A DNA stretch of 64,000 nucleotides, taken from the NCBI RefSeq assembly GCF_001870515.1, contig NZ_MDGT01000003.1:512151-576150 (forward strand), given 5' to 3'. The position numbers and the translations under genes are program-made. Positions within the stretch are counted from its first letter, which is position 1, and each line of letters starts with the position of its first letter. Under the pieces are notes generated by a model. It saw nothing but the letters and a program-made list of their open reading frames with translations. It was not told where the DNA came from and did not search any database. Below, one piece after another: positions 16,732 to 26,386 of this stretch. The stretch comes from Idiomarina sp. MD25a (GTDB lineage: Bacteria > Pseudomonadota > Gammaproteobacteria > Enterobacterales > Alteromonadaceae).

Positions 16732-19722
16732 ATGACCACCTCGATGGATGCAGCCTTAAAACAGTTTAAGGCTGCAAGACAGCTATACGTAGAGCGCCGG
16801 TTTGCTGAAGCTTTTGATAAAGCTAATCAGTATCGGCGCTTTATAAATTATACGAAGATAAAGCACGAGGATCGTCGTCGAAAAGGCGTCCCAACAGTAT
16901 CAATTATTATTGTTTTATATAGAGCTACGATGGAGTCTGTTGGGTGCATTGAAGCTCTATGTAAGCAAGCAGGTGCAACGGCCGAAGTAATCGTTGTCGA
17001 CAATGGATTTAGTAAAAAATTATATAAATTCATACGAAAACTTCCTGTCCTCCTAATCAGAAATCCCATCAACTTCGGGCCGTCTGAGGCACGAAATATT
17101 GGAGCCTTCTTTGCAAGAGGCACAGTCATCGCGTTTGTTGATGATGACTCCGAACCAAGCGATAACTTTGTTGAGTCAGCCATACAGTCTGTAAGCGATC
17201 CTAATGTAATTGGAGCTCGTGGAAGAATTTTAAAAGGCGGGTCTGGTGAACAATCACCTCATTATGACTTAGGGGATTATGTTCAAGAAGCATCATTCAA
17301 TTTAGAGGGGAACATGACAGTCCGCCGCGATGTTTTTTTTGCTGCGGGTGGCTTTGATTTACTCATGTTTGGCCATGAAGGACATGAACTTGCCGAACGG
17401 ATGCGAATGTTAAATCACGGTAAGTCCATAGTCTATTGGCCCGAGCTAGTAATCTCCCACGACTTCCCCACGGGTGCATCACTTAAGGCAAAAAGAGAGC
17501 GTCAAGCAACCGGGATGCTATATAGAGAGTATCGAAGGTGTACCTACGCTGAAAAGCCTTTACCCTCGCTGCCTGTAAAAATTGTGCAAGAGGGTTTTTC
17601 ATTTGTTTTAAGAAACCCTACTGTTTCCTCGCTAGATGAGCAAGTACATCAGCTTCGAGGGTGGGCAGGTGACGTCGGCATTGAACTGTTAATTGAGACT
17701 GATGCTTCGACTGACGTTATTTCAAGCAAATTGGCGAATATCCGAACTGAATTTCCGGTAACATTATTAAAATTTAAAACCAATACTTCTTTCAGTAATC
17801 AGACTCGCCTACGTTATCCAAATGTAATAGTGATTGAGGGCTCCTTCCTGACTCCGTCCATTTCTTGGATAACGATAATCAAAGTGTTAAACGATCAGTT
17901 GATAAAACATGCTGATTTAACTTCAATTTTTGGGGTGGCAACGTACTTTGAAAGTACGCAAGGCTCCATGTTGGGTAGTGAATGTGCGTTTGATGAATTA
18001 TTTATACAAGAAGAGAGAAGAGTCAAACGAGAAAAGGCGTTAGAGCGACGTAACGCATACCCAAGCACTTTAGAAAACACACTGGATGAACTAAGTAACC
18101 GGATTATTCATCAATGCCCTTACTTCAATGATGAAAGTCTTACTGTTCCGAGAAGTAAGAGGCCCTATTCGCTAAAAGTTGGCTTTATAGGTAGTAATGA
18201 GCTATATGCCGAACTCAACAGCTTGTGTAAGGTAACAATGCTAGTCGATTCGGAGCAAAAAGACCCGTCTAGCTACGATGTCTTGATTACTGAATCAGTG
18301 CTAAGTTCGGCTTTACAGGAGCAGCTTTTAACATCGGTTTCGGATTGGCAAGCTCGCTTTTCGTCCGAAGGAAAACCTTCAATATTTTGGTTTACAGAAT
18401 CTTCCATCTATATTCCGGTATTTGCCGATTTGATAACATCGTTCGACCATCTTTTTGTTTCAAATAAAGAAGCACACGGTGTTATTAAGCAAACGCTAGG
18501 GATTGAGGGGCAATTGACCGATGTATGGATAGCTCCGAGAATAAACAATCAAATCAAGCATATAAAAAAGCCATCATTTTCAAACTTGAACATGTTGTAT
18601 GACGGCTGGGCTGATACGCTTCACTTTAGTGATAACCGAGAGCTTATAGCCAATTTACTTCCTCACGGCGTTCACATCGCTGAAACAAAATGGGAGTTCA
18701 ACCAGCGACGGTTAACCGAAACGCCCGAGCTGCAGAGAGTCATAATTGGTTGCCTGAATGAACATCAATTTAACCAAGCACTGAAAGAGTTTCGTGTGGC
18801 ACTATTTACTTCACAGACACTTCGGTCACCCGAACAGCAGAAAAAGCAAATACTTAAAGCTCTAGCAGCCAAAACAAACGTCTTCTATTTTGCTCACGAA
18901 AGCGATGAGTCTCGAATTACAGAATTGCTAGGTGGGTTGTTACCCTACGTTGAAGTTTTCACAAATGTAGATCTACTAGCTGAGCGGTTTGAACAACTTA
19001 AGCGAGAGCCGTGGCTACGTAAATTAAATGCTCAAAAGGCCTGGCGATATGTGATGACCTATCATTGCCTAGAGAATTCTCTTAACGAGGTTCTTCATTT
19101 AGTAAAACGAGATAGCAAGCCCCAGGCCCCTCGCGTGAGCTGTATTACTGTTACAAAGAGGCCCGAGCTTGTAGATACCATAATCGCAAACTTTAAACGT
19201 CAAACCTACCCCGATAAGGAGCTTCTTGTAGCACTAAACTGCAGCGGTGCTGAGTTCGAAAATTTTGAACATAAGCTCAAATCGGAAGTTAAAAATGTTA
19301 AAGTTTATCAACTGGGCTCAGAGAGAAATATTGGGTTTTGTTTAAACTGGCTGATTCGGGAATCATCCGGCGAATTTTGGGCTAAACTTGATGATGATGA
19401 TGAGTATGGACTCAACTATATCTTTGATTACGTCTTAAACACAAGGGCGGCAGACTTGGATATCATTGGCAAAAAAATGGGGCCTACTTATTTTGAAGCA
19501 AGTAATGAGACTCTTTACAGAGACCCTAGTCTAATCGAAGTGGTGGATACACTAATCTACCCAGGTAACCAGGTACATCTAGCCGGAGCAACGTTTTTTG
19601 GAAGAAAGTCACTATTAGACGAGGTTCCATTTTCCGAGAGTTTACGAGCTTCTGTTGATGTGGACTTCTTAGAGCGGGCTCAGGCATTTAGAAAAAGGTT
19701 GCTATTAATACAAGGCTCCTAA
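16732..19722 (+). CDS. Large dual GT2 glycosyltransferase; possible sulfoquinovosyl transferase
   Basis: A 996-residue protein with two GT-A, GT2 domains. The first is at about residues 55-260 (VSIIIVLYRATMES, NFGPSEARNIGAFFARG, FVDDDSEPSD). The second is at about 800-990 (VSCITVTKRPELVD, NFKRQTYPDKELLVA, AKLDDDDEYG). The centre resembles a GT-B-like glycan-binding region without clear catalytic motifs. The start lies seven bases after the sulfoquinovose synthase stop, so it is a natural candidate to use UDP-sulfoquinovose; this is inference. The C-terminus stops abruptly soon after DVDFLERAQAF, shorter than similar GT2 domains. The gene borders an A/T-rich block, suggesting truncation at a recombination junction. 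Confidence 0.8.
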   Translation: MTTSMDAALKQFKAARQLYVERRFAEAFDKANQYRRFINYTKIKHEDRRRKGVPTVSIIIVLYRATMESVGCIEALCKQAGATAEVIVVDNGFSKKLYKFIRKLPVLLIRNPINFGPSEARNIGAFFARGTVIAFVDDDSEPSDNFVESAIQSVSDPNVIGARGRILKGGSGEQSPHYDLGDYVQEASFNLEGNMTVRRDVFFAAGGFDLLMFGHEGHELAERMRMLNHGKSIVYWPELVISHDFPTGASLKAKRERQATGMLYREYRRCTYAEKPLPSLPVKIVQEGFSFVLRNPTVSSLDEQVHQLRGWAGDVGIELLIETDASTDVISSKLANIRTEFPVTLLKFKTNTSFSNQTRLRYPNVIVIEGSFLTPSISWITIIKVLNDQLIKHADLTSIFGVATYFESTQGSMLGSECAFDELFIQEERRVKREKALERRNAYPSTLENTLDELSNRIIHQCPYFNDESLTVPRSKRPYSLKVGFIGSNELYAELNSLCKVTMLVDSEQKDPSSYDVLITESVLSSALQEQLLTSVSDWQARFSSEGKPSIFWFTESSIYIPVFADLITSFDHLFVSNKEAHGVIKQTLGIEGQLTDVWIAPRINNQIKHIKKPSFSNLNMLYDGWADTLHFSDNRELIANLLPHGVHIAETKWEFNQRRLTETPELQRVIIGCLNEHQFNQALKEFRVALFTSQTLRSPEQQKKQILKALAAKTNVFYFAHESDESRITELLGGLLPYVEVFTNVDLLAERFEQLKREPWLRKLNAQKAWRYVMTYHCLENSLNEVLHLVKRDSKPQAPRVSCITVTKRPELVDTIIANFKRQTYPDKELLVALNCSGAEFENFEHKLKSEVKNVKVYQLGSERNIGFCLNWLIRESSGEFWAKLDDDDEYGLNYIFDYVLNTRAADLDIIGKKMGPTYFEASNETLYRDPSLIEVVDTLIYPGNQVHLAGATFFGRKSLLDEVPFSESLRASVDVDFLERAQAFRKRLLLIQGS

Positions 19723-19845
19723 ATAAATAAATTAAAAATATTATCACTTAGTAAATACCAAGAAGCGACTAGTTATTATGTGATATTCATTAACTGTTAA
19801 AGATCTTTTATTTAAGCTCTAATCTCTAACGGTAGGAGTTAGATT
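19723..19845 (+). other. A/T-rich spacer at boundary of two capsule gene blocks
   Basis: A 123-base gap, the longest within the first 36 kb, between the abruptly ended dual GT2 gene and the first gene of the A/T-rich block. It has no open frame of note, no convincing terminator hairpin and no transposase remnant. An AGGAG site at 19834-19838 serves the TTG start at 19846. A promoter could lie here but no clear -35/-10 pair was seen. Confidence 0.5.
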
Positions 19846-21516
19846 TTGAAAAATTCCATAGCTACAATAGTAATTAATGTTGGTAAAAATTATAATCACA
19901 AACTTCCTTTACTTAAGCTAATACTGTGTAACTCGAGCCATTATTTACTCAATTTTATTCTTCTCATTGAGCAACCTACTGACGAACAATTGAGGGAAAC
20001 AGTTGAGATTATAAATGATTCTACTATTACGGTATTACGTGAAGAGTCAAAGAACGGGCGATGGTTAAACCAAGTTTTGAAAGATGAAGTAAGTTTAGAG
20101 GTTAACCTCGACGATTTTGATAAAGATTTTAGAGATTTAAGTTTGTTGCTCGATGGTTTTTTAAAGGACGCTCTGGATAGGTTGAATAGAGTCAATGATC
20201 AAGGAAAATATTCACACAAAAGCAGCAGAAATCGTATAGAGTCACCCAAAAAAAATAATCAACAATCGCAGTATATATCAGAGGACGAAGTGAATGGAAG
20301 TAAACCGTTGATGAAGCAAATATACAATCTTTCAAAAAAAAGAAATCTTGTATTAAGCGATCGTGAAACAACTTGGTCCGAATATCTAAAATTAAGAACT
20401 GCGCAAAATAAAAAGGGGAAGCCTCCGATTGACCAGCCTATATTCGCAGGACTTGCCTCAATACCAAGTAGAGCAAAAAGCTTACATAAGGTATTAGAAA
20501 AAATTAAAGATCAGGTAGATCATGTATTTGTTTATCTTAATAATTATGACTACATACCTGATTGTGTTAAATGTGAAAAGGTAACATACAAGTTAAGCTC
20601 AAGCTACAAAGACATTGCTGCAGCCGGTAAGTTCTATTTCGTTGAGCAAGCTGAAGGTGGTTACTATTTCTCTATGGATGATGATGTTATCTATCCTGAT
20701 AATTACATCTGGACAATGATTGAAACATTAAAAAAGTATAATAATTCCGTAGCTGTTTGTGGTCATGGTTCAGTCCTTGGTCAGCCGCTAGATTGGTACT
20801 TTGAAAGAGTCGAGGTTTTTAACTTTGCTCGTGAAATGAAATCCGATAGATTTGTTAACCTGTTAGGCACAGGGGCCACCGGTTTTTTTTATGATAGAAT
20901 TAGGCCCGAATTTTCGGACTTTCAACCGGAAGTTATGTGTGACCTACAGTTGTCGATCATAGCTAATATCAACAATATACCTATAGTCAATATAAAGAGG
21001 CCAAAAAATTGGTTTGAATTTATAGACTCAGATCCTCTATTGGAGTCAGGTAATGACTACTTTAATATGATGTTGATAGATGATGGTTTAAGAAGTGAAT
21101 TGGTCAAGAGGTTTGATTGGAGCTTTGAGTATTATAGTAAAATAGTTGATGATTTTATTAGGTGCAACTTCATCGCATACAATCGTGCTCAGTTCCAACG
21201 CCTAGATATGGACATTGATTTTATTCAGTCGATAAATACTACTTCCACACCTATGCATTGGGATAGTTTAAACTCACTACTTTTTCTAAAAAGAAAATAT
21301 CAATACCTTAATAAATTAAAAGTTATAGAGCTAAGTAAATCTGAAAACCAATCGGTTGACTTAAAGACACTTTTTCCAAATAAAGATTCTATTTTTGTTA
21401 GAACCTCGAATAGTATTGATGAGCTAAAAGAAATGATAAGTACAATAAGTGAGGAAGTTGATATTTTACGCAGTGGAGATGAAAGTAATAAAAGCGAGAC
21501 TAGGTATGAATGTTGA
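19846..21516 (+). CDS. Putative GT-A glycosyltransferase
   Basis: A 556-residue protein. The second half contains a GT2-like GT-A domain: GLASIPSRAKSLHKVLEKI, then YFSMDDDVIYPDNYI with the metal-binding acidic cluster at D278-D280, and LLGTGATGFFYDRI. The first ~190 residues are charged and lysine/asparagine-rich with no recognised domain. The start is TTG, seven bases after a good AGGAG site; no better ATG lies near it. Base composition is much more A/T-rich than the upstream genes, pointing to separate acquisition. It overlaps the formyltransferase start by 11 bases. The substrate is unknown. Confidence 0.72.
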   Translation: MKNSIATIVINVGKNYNHKLPLLKLILCNSSHYLLNFILLIEQPTDEQLRETVEIINDSTITVLREESKNGRWLNQVLKDEVSLEVNLDDFDKDFRDLSLLLDGFLKDALDRLNRVNDQGKYSHKSSRNRIESPKKNNQQSQYISEDEVNGSKPLMKQIYNLSKKRNLVLSDRETTWSEYLKLRTAQNKKGKPPIDQPIFAGLASIPSRAKSLHKVLEKIKDQVDHVFVYLNNYDYIPDCVKCEKVTYKLSSSYKDIAAAGKFYFVEQAEGGYYFSMDDDVIYPDNYIWTMIETLKKYNNSVAVCGHGSVLGQPLDWYFERVEVFNFAREMKSDRFVNLLGTGATGFFYDRIRPEFSDFQPEVMCDLQLSIIANINNIPIVNIKRPKNWFEFIDSDPLLESGNDYFNMMLIDDGLRSELVKRFDWSFEYYSKIVDDFIRCNFIAYNRAQFQRLDMDIDFIQSINTTSTPMHWDSLNSLLFLKRKYQYLNKLKVIELSKSENQSVDLKTLFPNKDSIFVRTSNSIDELKEMISTISEEVDILRSGDESNKSETRYEC

Positions 21517-22447
21517 TTTCGTCGTTTTTGGAACCAGACACAATACTCAAGACTTCGTAAAACGTTGCCAAAACGCGGGTATTAGAGTTGATTTAATTGT
21601 CAGTATAGAAGGTGATGTCGCGTCCAAAAACAACGTACCATCTTATTCTACGTTCAGTGAGGTAAAGGGAGTCCCAGTATATATGGCTTCCAGCTACAAG
21701 CTTGACTCTGCAAGAGACCGTGCTTTTCTAAGTCAATTAGAAGCCAAGTTTGGCGCATCCATTGGATGGCAACGAATTATACCAGATTATGTGTTGGAAA
21801 GAGTAGAGCATGGCGTGTTTGGCATGCACTGCAGTCCTAAGCCTCTTCCTTATGGAAAAGGACGTTCGCCGTTAAACTGGTCTATAATCAACGGTGAGAC
21901 AAATTTGTTTGCTAATATTTTCAAATATCGAACCGAAGTAGATGATGGAGAAATTTTAGCTTCTCCAAGTTTAAGAATAGAACCACAGGACACTATAAAT
22001 ACTTTGCAACTCAAAGCTCAGTTGATATTTAGTCAGGTCATGATTGATAACTATAATAATATTTTAAATGGAAATTTGGAATTGAAAGCTAATTCAGTAC
22101 ATTTCCAAGAAACGTTTTTCGATAAGCGAACTGAGGCGGATGGTTGTGTTGATTGGTCGAATAGTATGCAAGCAATATCTAATTTCGTGCGAGCTCAGAC
22201 TACTCCTTATCCAGGAGCATTTAGTTTCTTAAAAGGAGATAAAGTTAAACTGTTGGAAGTCTGGCCATTTAATATTGGTACTCAGTGCTTCGATCATTAT
22301 GATAGTCAACCTGGAGAGGTTCTTTACTCGTCTAAAGATGGTTTAACTTTAGTATGTTGTGGCGATGGAATTGTGATGGTTACGAAACACGATTATCCGG
22401 ATATTATTGAAATAGGAAATGTCTTTACATTCAATAGGGATATATAA
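21506..22447 (+). CDS. Formyltransferase-family protein (sugar N-formyltransferase-like)
   Basis: A 313-residue member of the formyl_trans_N family, whose relatives move a formyl group from N10-formyltetrahydrofolate to amino sugars or Met-tRNA. The core motif reads HCSPKPLPYGKGRSPLNWSI with catalytic-type H108, followed by VDDGEIL containing D146/D147. The residue two before the histidine is glycine (G106), where classical enzymes carry asparagine in an N-x-H motif. The C-terminal part (FVRAQTTPYPGAF, KLLEVW) matches the family's C-terminal beta-barrel domain. ATG 21506 gives a natural N-terminus; upstream in-frame starts lie deep in the preceding gene. No aminotransferase is nearby, so the amino-sugar acceptor must come from elsewhere. 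Confidence 0.8.
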   Translation: MNVDFVVFGTRHNTQDFVKRCQNAGIRVDLIVSIEGDVASKNNVPSYSTFSEVKGVPVYMASSYKLDSARDRAFLSQLEAKFGASIGWQRIIPDYVLERVEHGVFGMHCSPKPLPYGKGRSPLNWSIINGETNLFANIFKYRTEVDDGEILASPSLRIEPQDTINTLQLKAQLIFSQVMIDNYNNILNGNLELKANSVHFQETFFDKRTEADGCVDWSNSMQAISNFVRAQTTPYPGAFSFLKGDKVKLLEVWPFNIGTQCFDHYDSQPGEVLYSSKDGLTLVCCGDGIVMVTKHDYPDIIEIGNVFTFNRDI

Positions 22448-22450
22448 ATT

Positions 22451-23236
22451 ATGCACAGTTTTGATAGTAATGACTTCAGCTATGATAACTATAGACGCCT
22501 GCTTACGTTTTTGGATAACGAATACGAGATTTTTTCTTTTAAAGATGCCTATCGACTTGGTGCTAAGATTTTGGATGTTCCGAGATTTGTGATTTTGCGT
22601 CATGACGTTGAGTTTAGTGTTAAAGGAGCACTAGCTCTTGCAAGAATCGAACATGAGCTTGGTATTAAGTCTACCTTCTTTTTCTTGCAGACTAGTGATT
22701 ATAATTGCTTTGACAGACACGAGGCTGAGAGAATTAGAGAGATAATTTCTTTAGGTCATGATGTCGGTTTGCACTATGATGCATCATTATTTGAGGACAT
22801 GAAAGTAGATCCAGTAGTTGCGGCAAAATTACAGATTAAGTTATTCGAATGCTTTTTTAATGTTAAAGTCCATGCAATGTCCTCTCATATGCCTATGCGT
22901 TCCGGTAAAGCCTTTTCAATAGATGGCGTAATCGATACATATGATCCTCTATACCTTCGTGACATTAAGTATATATCTGACAGCAATCAAGTGTGGCGTG
23001 AAAATATTTCTACGAAAGGGTTACTCGAACATCAACAAATTCACCTTCTTCTTCATGAAAATACTTGGTCTGATGATGGTCTCTCTATCTTTGAAATCAG
23101 TTTAGCTGAGGCTTTTGAAAAGTTTCAAAAGCATCACACCAATGCCTTGAAATATAATTCGATGGTTAAAGTTGGCCTAAAGAATAGGGCTGTCAAGGAT
23201 AATGAGTTTAAAAAACGTTACTTCAGTTCCAATTGA
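22451..23236 (+). CDS. NodB-type polysaccharide deacetylase-like protein
   Basis: A 261-residue CE4-like protein. RHDVEF (R50-H51-D52) and the following ALARIEHELGIKSTFFFL correspond to the NodB catalytic-aspartate and barrel strands. HDVGLHYD (H103, D104, H108) gives candidate metal ligands. No signal peptide is visible, so it probably acts in the cytoplasm on a sugar or lipid-linked intermediate. It could free an amine for the neighbouring formyltransferase, an inference from adjacency. It starts three bases after the formyltransferase stop. Confidence 0.75.
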   Translation: MHSFDSNDFSYDNYRRLLTFLDNEYEIFSFKDAYRLGAKILDVPRFVILRHDVEFSVKGALALARIEHELGIKSTFFFLQTSDYNCFDRHEAERIREIISLGHDVGLHYDASLFEDMKVDPVVAAKLQIKLFECFFNVKVHAMSSHMPMRSGKAFSIDGVIDTYDPLYLRDIKYISDSNQVWRENISTKGLLEHQQIHLLLHENTWSDDGLSIFEISLAEAFEKFQKHHTNALKYNSMVKVGLKNRAVKDNEFKKRYFSSN

Positions 23237-23259
23237 TTGACTAAAAGTGAGACGCCGTT

Positions 23260-24450
23260 ATGAAGGAACTATTGAGTTCACAAGTTGATAGGGCAAACAG
23301 CTTTTATGAAGAGATCTTGATGCTGGTTCATGATGATAATAATTATGACATAGTTATAGCTCATGAGACTTACTGTTCGGGGATGGCAGCGTTAAAATTT
23401 TGCGAGCGGTCACAGCATGATATTTTTAAGATACTGGATATAGTTGAATACCCGGTTTTCTCTCAGCGTTCTAGTGAGCAAGTTCGTGCTCGTGGAGTGA
23501 ATAGTTCTATTTCTGACCAGTTGACCCTATCTTTCGCGGTTAGCGTGGCTAGTAAATTCGATTATTTGATAAGTACTAGCGAAGGTCAACGCGCTGTATA
23601 CCGGGAGCAGAATGACTCTCTAGAAATTGATGTCATAAGAAACAGTCGGTCCGGTCAGGCTCCAAACTCAGAGTATTTAGTCTCGGAAGTGGATAGTATT
23701 AGGACTATGTTTTCTCTCTCTTCTTCTGATATCGTAATGGTATACCCCAATAGGGTTTATTCACATGGTGGTATTGAAGCTTGCCTAAATACACTCAGTA
23801 AGCTACCTGAGCATTTTAAACTAGTTATTGTTGGAGATATCGTTAACGAATTGCATGAATTTGTTAACTCGTTAGCAGAAGACTTGCAGTTGAAGAGCAG
23901 GTTTTACGTAACTGGAATGCTAGATCCGTCACTAGTATTAGATTTTTTGACGGAAGCAGATCTAGCTCTGATTACACTTGAACCTACTATTGAAAATCAT
24001 CGGAAATGTCTTCCGAATCGAGTGTTTGATGCTCTTGAGTGTGGTCTTCCGATCATTTGCTATGATGGGACGGAGATTAGTGATTTCGTTCGGAAGTATG
24101 AGGTTGGGTGTTCTATTAAGTATAGAGGCGATAGCTCTTTTGAAGACGCGGTGCTTCATGTCTTAGATAATTTTATGAGGCTTAAAAGAAATGCCTCTAA
24201 AGTGGGTCTTTTGCATAGGTGGGAGTACGAGAGTTTACCTTTAAAGAGAAGCATAGCGCAATTATTGCCAAATGCCAGAAGAGCTCTTATTTTAGCTGGT
24301 AAAGATATATCCAGAAATGATCGTATTAAACGAATGATAATGTCTCTTAAGGAGTTAGATATTCGCGTCGATGTAGTGGCGAAAGCTCCTCCAATGGATA
24401 GTGTTCGCGTTAGCGATGTTAACTACTACTATCCTAAAAGAACAGTGTAA
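23260..24450 (+). CDS. GT4-like glycosyltransferase with rearranged termini
   Basis: A 396-residue GT-B protein. The C-terminal Rossmann domain is recognisable (MVYPNRVYSHGGIEACL, FKLVIVGDI, ALITLEPTIENHRKCLPNRVFDALECGLP). The N-terminus starts midway through a normal GT4 N-domain (NYDIVIAHETYCSGMAALKF), without the usual first beta-alpha units. The last ~55 residues (RRALILAGKDISRNDRIKRM, then LKELDIRVDVVAKAPP) look like precisely those missing first units. The gene is therefore either a circular permutation or a chimera left by deletion inside a tandem GT4 pair. Activity is uncertain. Confidence 0.65.
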   Translation: MKELLSSQVDRANSFYEEILMLVHDDNNYDIVIAHETYCSGMAALKFCERSQHDIFKILDIVEYPVFSQRSSEQVRARGVNSSISDQLTLSFAVSVASKFDYLISTSEGQRAVYREQNDSLEIDVIRNSRSGQAPNSEYLVSEVDSIRTMFSLSSSDIVMVYPNRVYSHGGIEACLNTLSKLPEHFKLVIVGDIVNELHEFVNSLAEDLQLKSRFYVTGMLDPSLVLDFLTEADLALITLEPTIENHRKCLPNRVFDALECGLPIICYDGTEISDFVRKYEVGCSIKYRGDSSFEDAVLHVLDNFMRLKRNASKVGLLHRWEYESLPLKRSIAQLLPNARRALILAGKDISRNDRIKRMIMSLKELDIRVDVVAKAPPMDSVRVSDVNYYYPKRTV

Positions 24451-24465
24451 CCTTGGAGGCTTAAA

Positions 24466-25533
24466 ATGAAAAACCCATACGAAAATATTCCTGAAAGAAG
24501 GTTTTGGAGGAGTGGTGTTCAATCCCAGAGCGTTTTTTCTATAAAAGGCCTCTACAATAAAGCGTACGAGATAGAACCTTCGGATAAAATAGCTACTGCT
24601 GGCTCTTGTTTTGCACAACATATATCTAAGAGATTGAGCGAGGCCGGGTACAATTTCATGGACGTAGAGAAGGCTCCGACGCAATTTCCACAAAATAAGT
24701 TGAAAGAGTATGGCTTTAATACCTATTCAGCTCGCTATGGAAACATTTACACAGCGCGACAACTTCAAGAACTTGCCGCAGAATGTTTCGATCCTCCTGA
24801 TCAGATATTGCCGCTCTGGTGCAAGGACGGTAGGTTTTATGATGCGCTAAGGCCAAATATTGAACCAAAGGGCTATTCGTCCGTAAATGAGCTTACCTTT
24901 CATAGGCTTCATCATCTAGATAAGCTGAGATATCTTTTCACGGAAATGGATGTTTTTGTATTTACTCTTGGTCTAACAGAGTATTGGGAATGTTTGAAAT
25001 CGAATAGAGCCTTACCAATAGCGCCCGGTGTTATTGCCGGTGACTATGACCCTGAGAATTATGCGTTTAGAAATCAAACTTGTAGTGAGGTTATTGATAG
25101 CTTTACCAAATTTATGGACACAATAAATTCTCATCGTGATAAGCCATGTAGGTTTATTTTGACAGTTAGCCCTGTTCCTCTTATTGCCACTGCAGAGGAT
25201 GGACATGTATTGTTGAGCACCACGTATTCTAAAAGTGTTTTAAGGGCAGCTGCTGGAGAGTTAACAAAAAAATATTCGAATATAGACTACTTTCCAAGTT
25301 ATGAAATTATTACAGCTCCATGTTTCAGAGGAATATTTTATGATGTTGATCAAAGAAATATTGTTTCTCAAGGAGTAGACACAGTGATGCGCGTCTTTTT
25401 TCAAGAGCATCCTCCGTTAGATACTATTTCTTCATCAAAAGCTTCTGCAGGTAATAAAGGTAAGGCAATTAATGACGGCATAGATGAAGATCCTATGTGC
25501 GAAGAAGCATTACTTGAGGGCTTTGCCAGATGA
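24466..25533 (+). CDS. GSCFA-family protein
   Basis: A 355-residue protein with the family-naming motif A-G-S-C-F-A at residues 45-50, followed by QHISKRLSEAGY. FVFTLGLTEYWE and FILTVSPVPLIAT are the next conserved blocks, typical of GSCFA proteins, which resemble GDSL/SGNH esterases. Members are common in polysaccharide clusters, but the activity is not established; acyl transfer to or removal from sugars is a reasonable guess. A strong GGAGG site precedes the ATG. The stop overlaps the next start by four bases, pairing it with the SGNH-like gene. Confidence 0.82.
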   Translation: MKNPYENIPERRFWRSGVQSQSVFSIKGLYNKAYEIEPSDKIATAGSCFAQHISKRLSEAGYNFMDVEKAPTQFPQNKLKEYGFNTYSARYGNIYTARQLQELAAECFDPPDQILPLWCKDGRFYDALRPNIEPKGYSSVNELTFHRLHHLDKLRYLFTEMDVFVFTLGLTEYWECLKSNRALPIAPGVIAGDYDPENYAFRNQTCSEVIDSFTKFMDTINSHRDKPCRFILTVSPVPLIATAEDGHVLLSTTYSKSVLRAAAGELTKKYSNIDYFPSYEIITAPCFRGIFYDVDQRNIVSQGVDTVMRVFFQEHPPLDTISSSKASAGNKGKAINDGIDEDPMCEEALLEGFAR

Positions 25534-26348
25534 AAATATGTTTTTTTGGTACGAGTTTCCTAGGTGCCCTTCAACTGGGTTATCGTCATTTTACTAGTTT
25601 AAAAAATGTTACTTGTGATTTTTACGGAGTAAATGCTCCTGCATTGTTACGAGACTTTAAAGATGGAAAAGTAGTACGAGAGAAAAATGTAGTCTCCTTT
25701 TTGGGTCATATGCCTGTATTTATTAAACGACAAGATACTAAAAATGCCGAGTCGAGCAACAGAACATTTAAGGGCATGTCACGCGAGTCAAATTTGTCAA
25801 TCGACTTGTCTACCTATGACGCTGTTGTGTTAGTAGATATGTTTTATCGGTTTCCTTTGTTGAACGCTTTTGATTTTCATAAGAATGGATCTATTTCTTG
25901 TCAAGGTACTCTTATATCAGAGGGAATGTTATCTGAATTCCATATAAATGGTTTGTGTGGATTTGAACTGAATTCTCATCTCGAGTTTGGCACCGTTGAA
26001 TACACTGCATCTGAACAACTTGTTCAACTTTTCAAACACGAAAATTTGTATGTATGTCCAGCTCCAAAAGCACCTCATACAAATATCTCGGATAAATTGG
26101 AAGATATTGGTGTATCAGTTGATCATGTTTGTAATGTAGTGGAACAAATTTTTTTGCACGACATACGAAAAATGGGGGCTAGACTGATAACTCAAGAGCC
26201 AGAAACCGAACATAGTCGTTACAGTACTAGACCTGAATTCTCTCGGGGGCCACACAAAAAGATTGATAATTATCTTGACCCTCATATGAACGAAGAATTT
26301 GGCCGTCTGCAACTTCAAAGAATTCTAAACGTAGTTTTAAGCGCATAA
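25530..26348 (+). CDS. SGNH-like hydrolase/acyltransferase candidate
   Basis: A 272-residue protein. The N-terminus GTSFLGALQLG (S9) resembles the SGNH block I nucleophile region. DPHMNEEFGRLQL near the C-terminus (D250, H252) resembles the block V Asp-x-His pair. The middle is not recognised. Together these suggest an esterase or acyltransferase fold without proving it. It overlaps the GSCFA gene (ATGA), and the two may work as a pair on acyl decorations. Confidence 0.55.
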   Translation: MKICFFGTSFLGALQLGYRHFTSLKNVTCDFYGVNAPALLRDFKDGKVVREKNVVSFLGHMPVFIKRQDTKNAESSNRTFKGMSRESNLSIDLSTYDAVVLVDMFYRFPLLNAFDFHKNGSISCQGTLISEGMLSEFHINGLCGFELNSHLEFGTVEYTASEQLVQLFKHENLYVCPAPKAPHTNISDKLEDIGVSVDHVCNVVEQIFLHDIRKMGARLITQEPETEHSRYSTRPEFSRGPHKKIDNYLDPHMNEEFGRLQLQRILNVVLSA

Positions 26349-26386
26349 ACGCAACCTTAAGTTGGTTATCCGTTAATGAGAGAGTT

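Noticed and set aside
19723-19845. Insertion sequence or transposase remnant at the composition junction
   Set aside because: No transposase fragment, terminal inverted repeat or target duplication is visible; recombination without an element is simpler.
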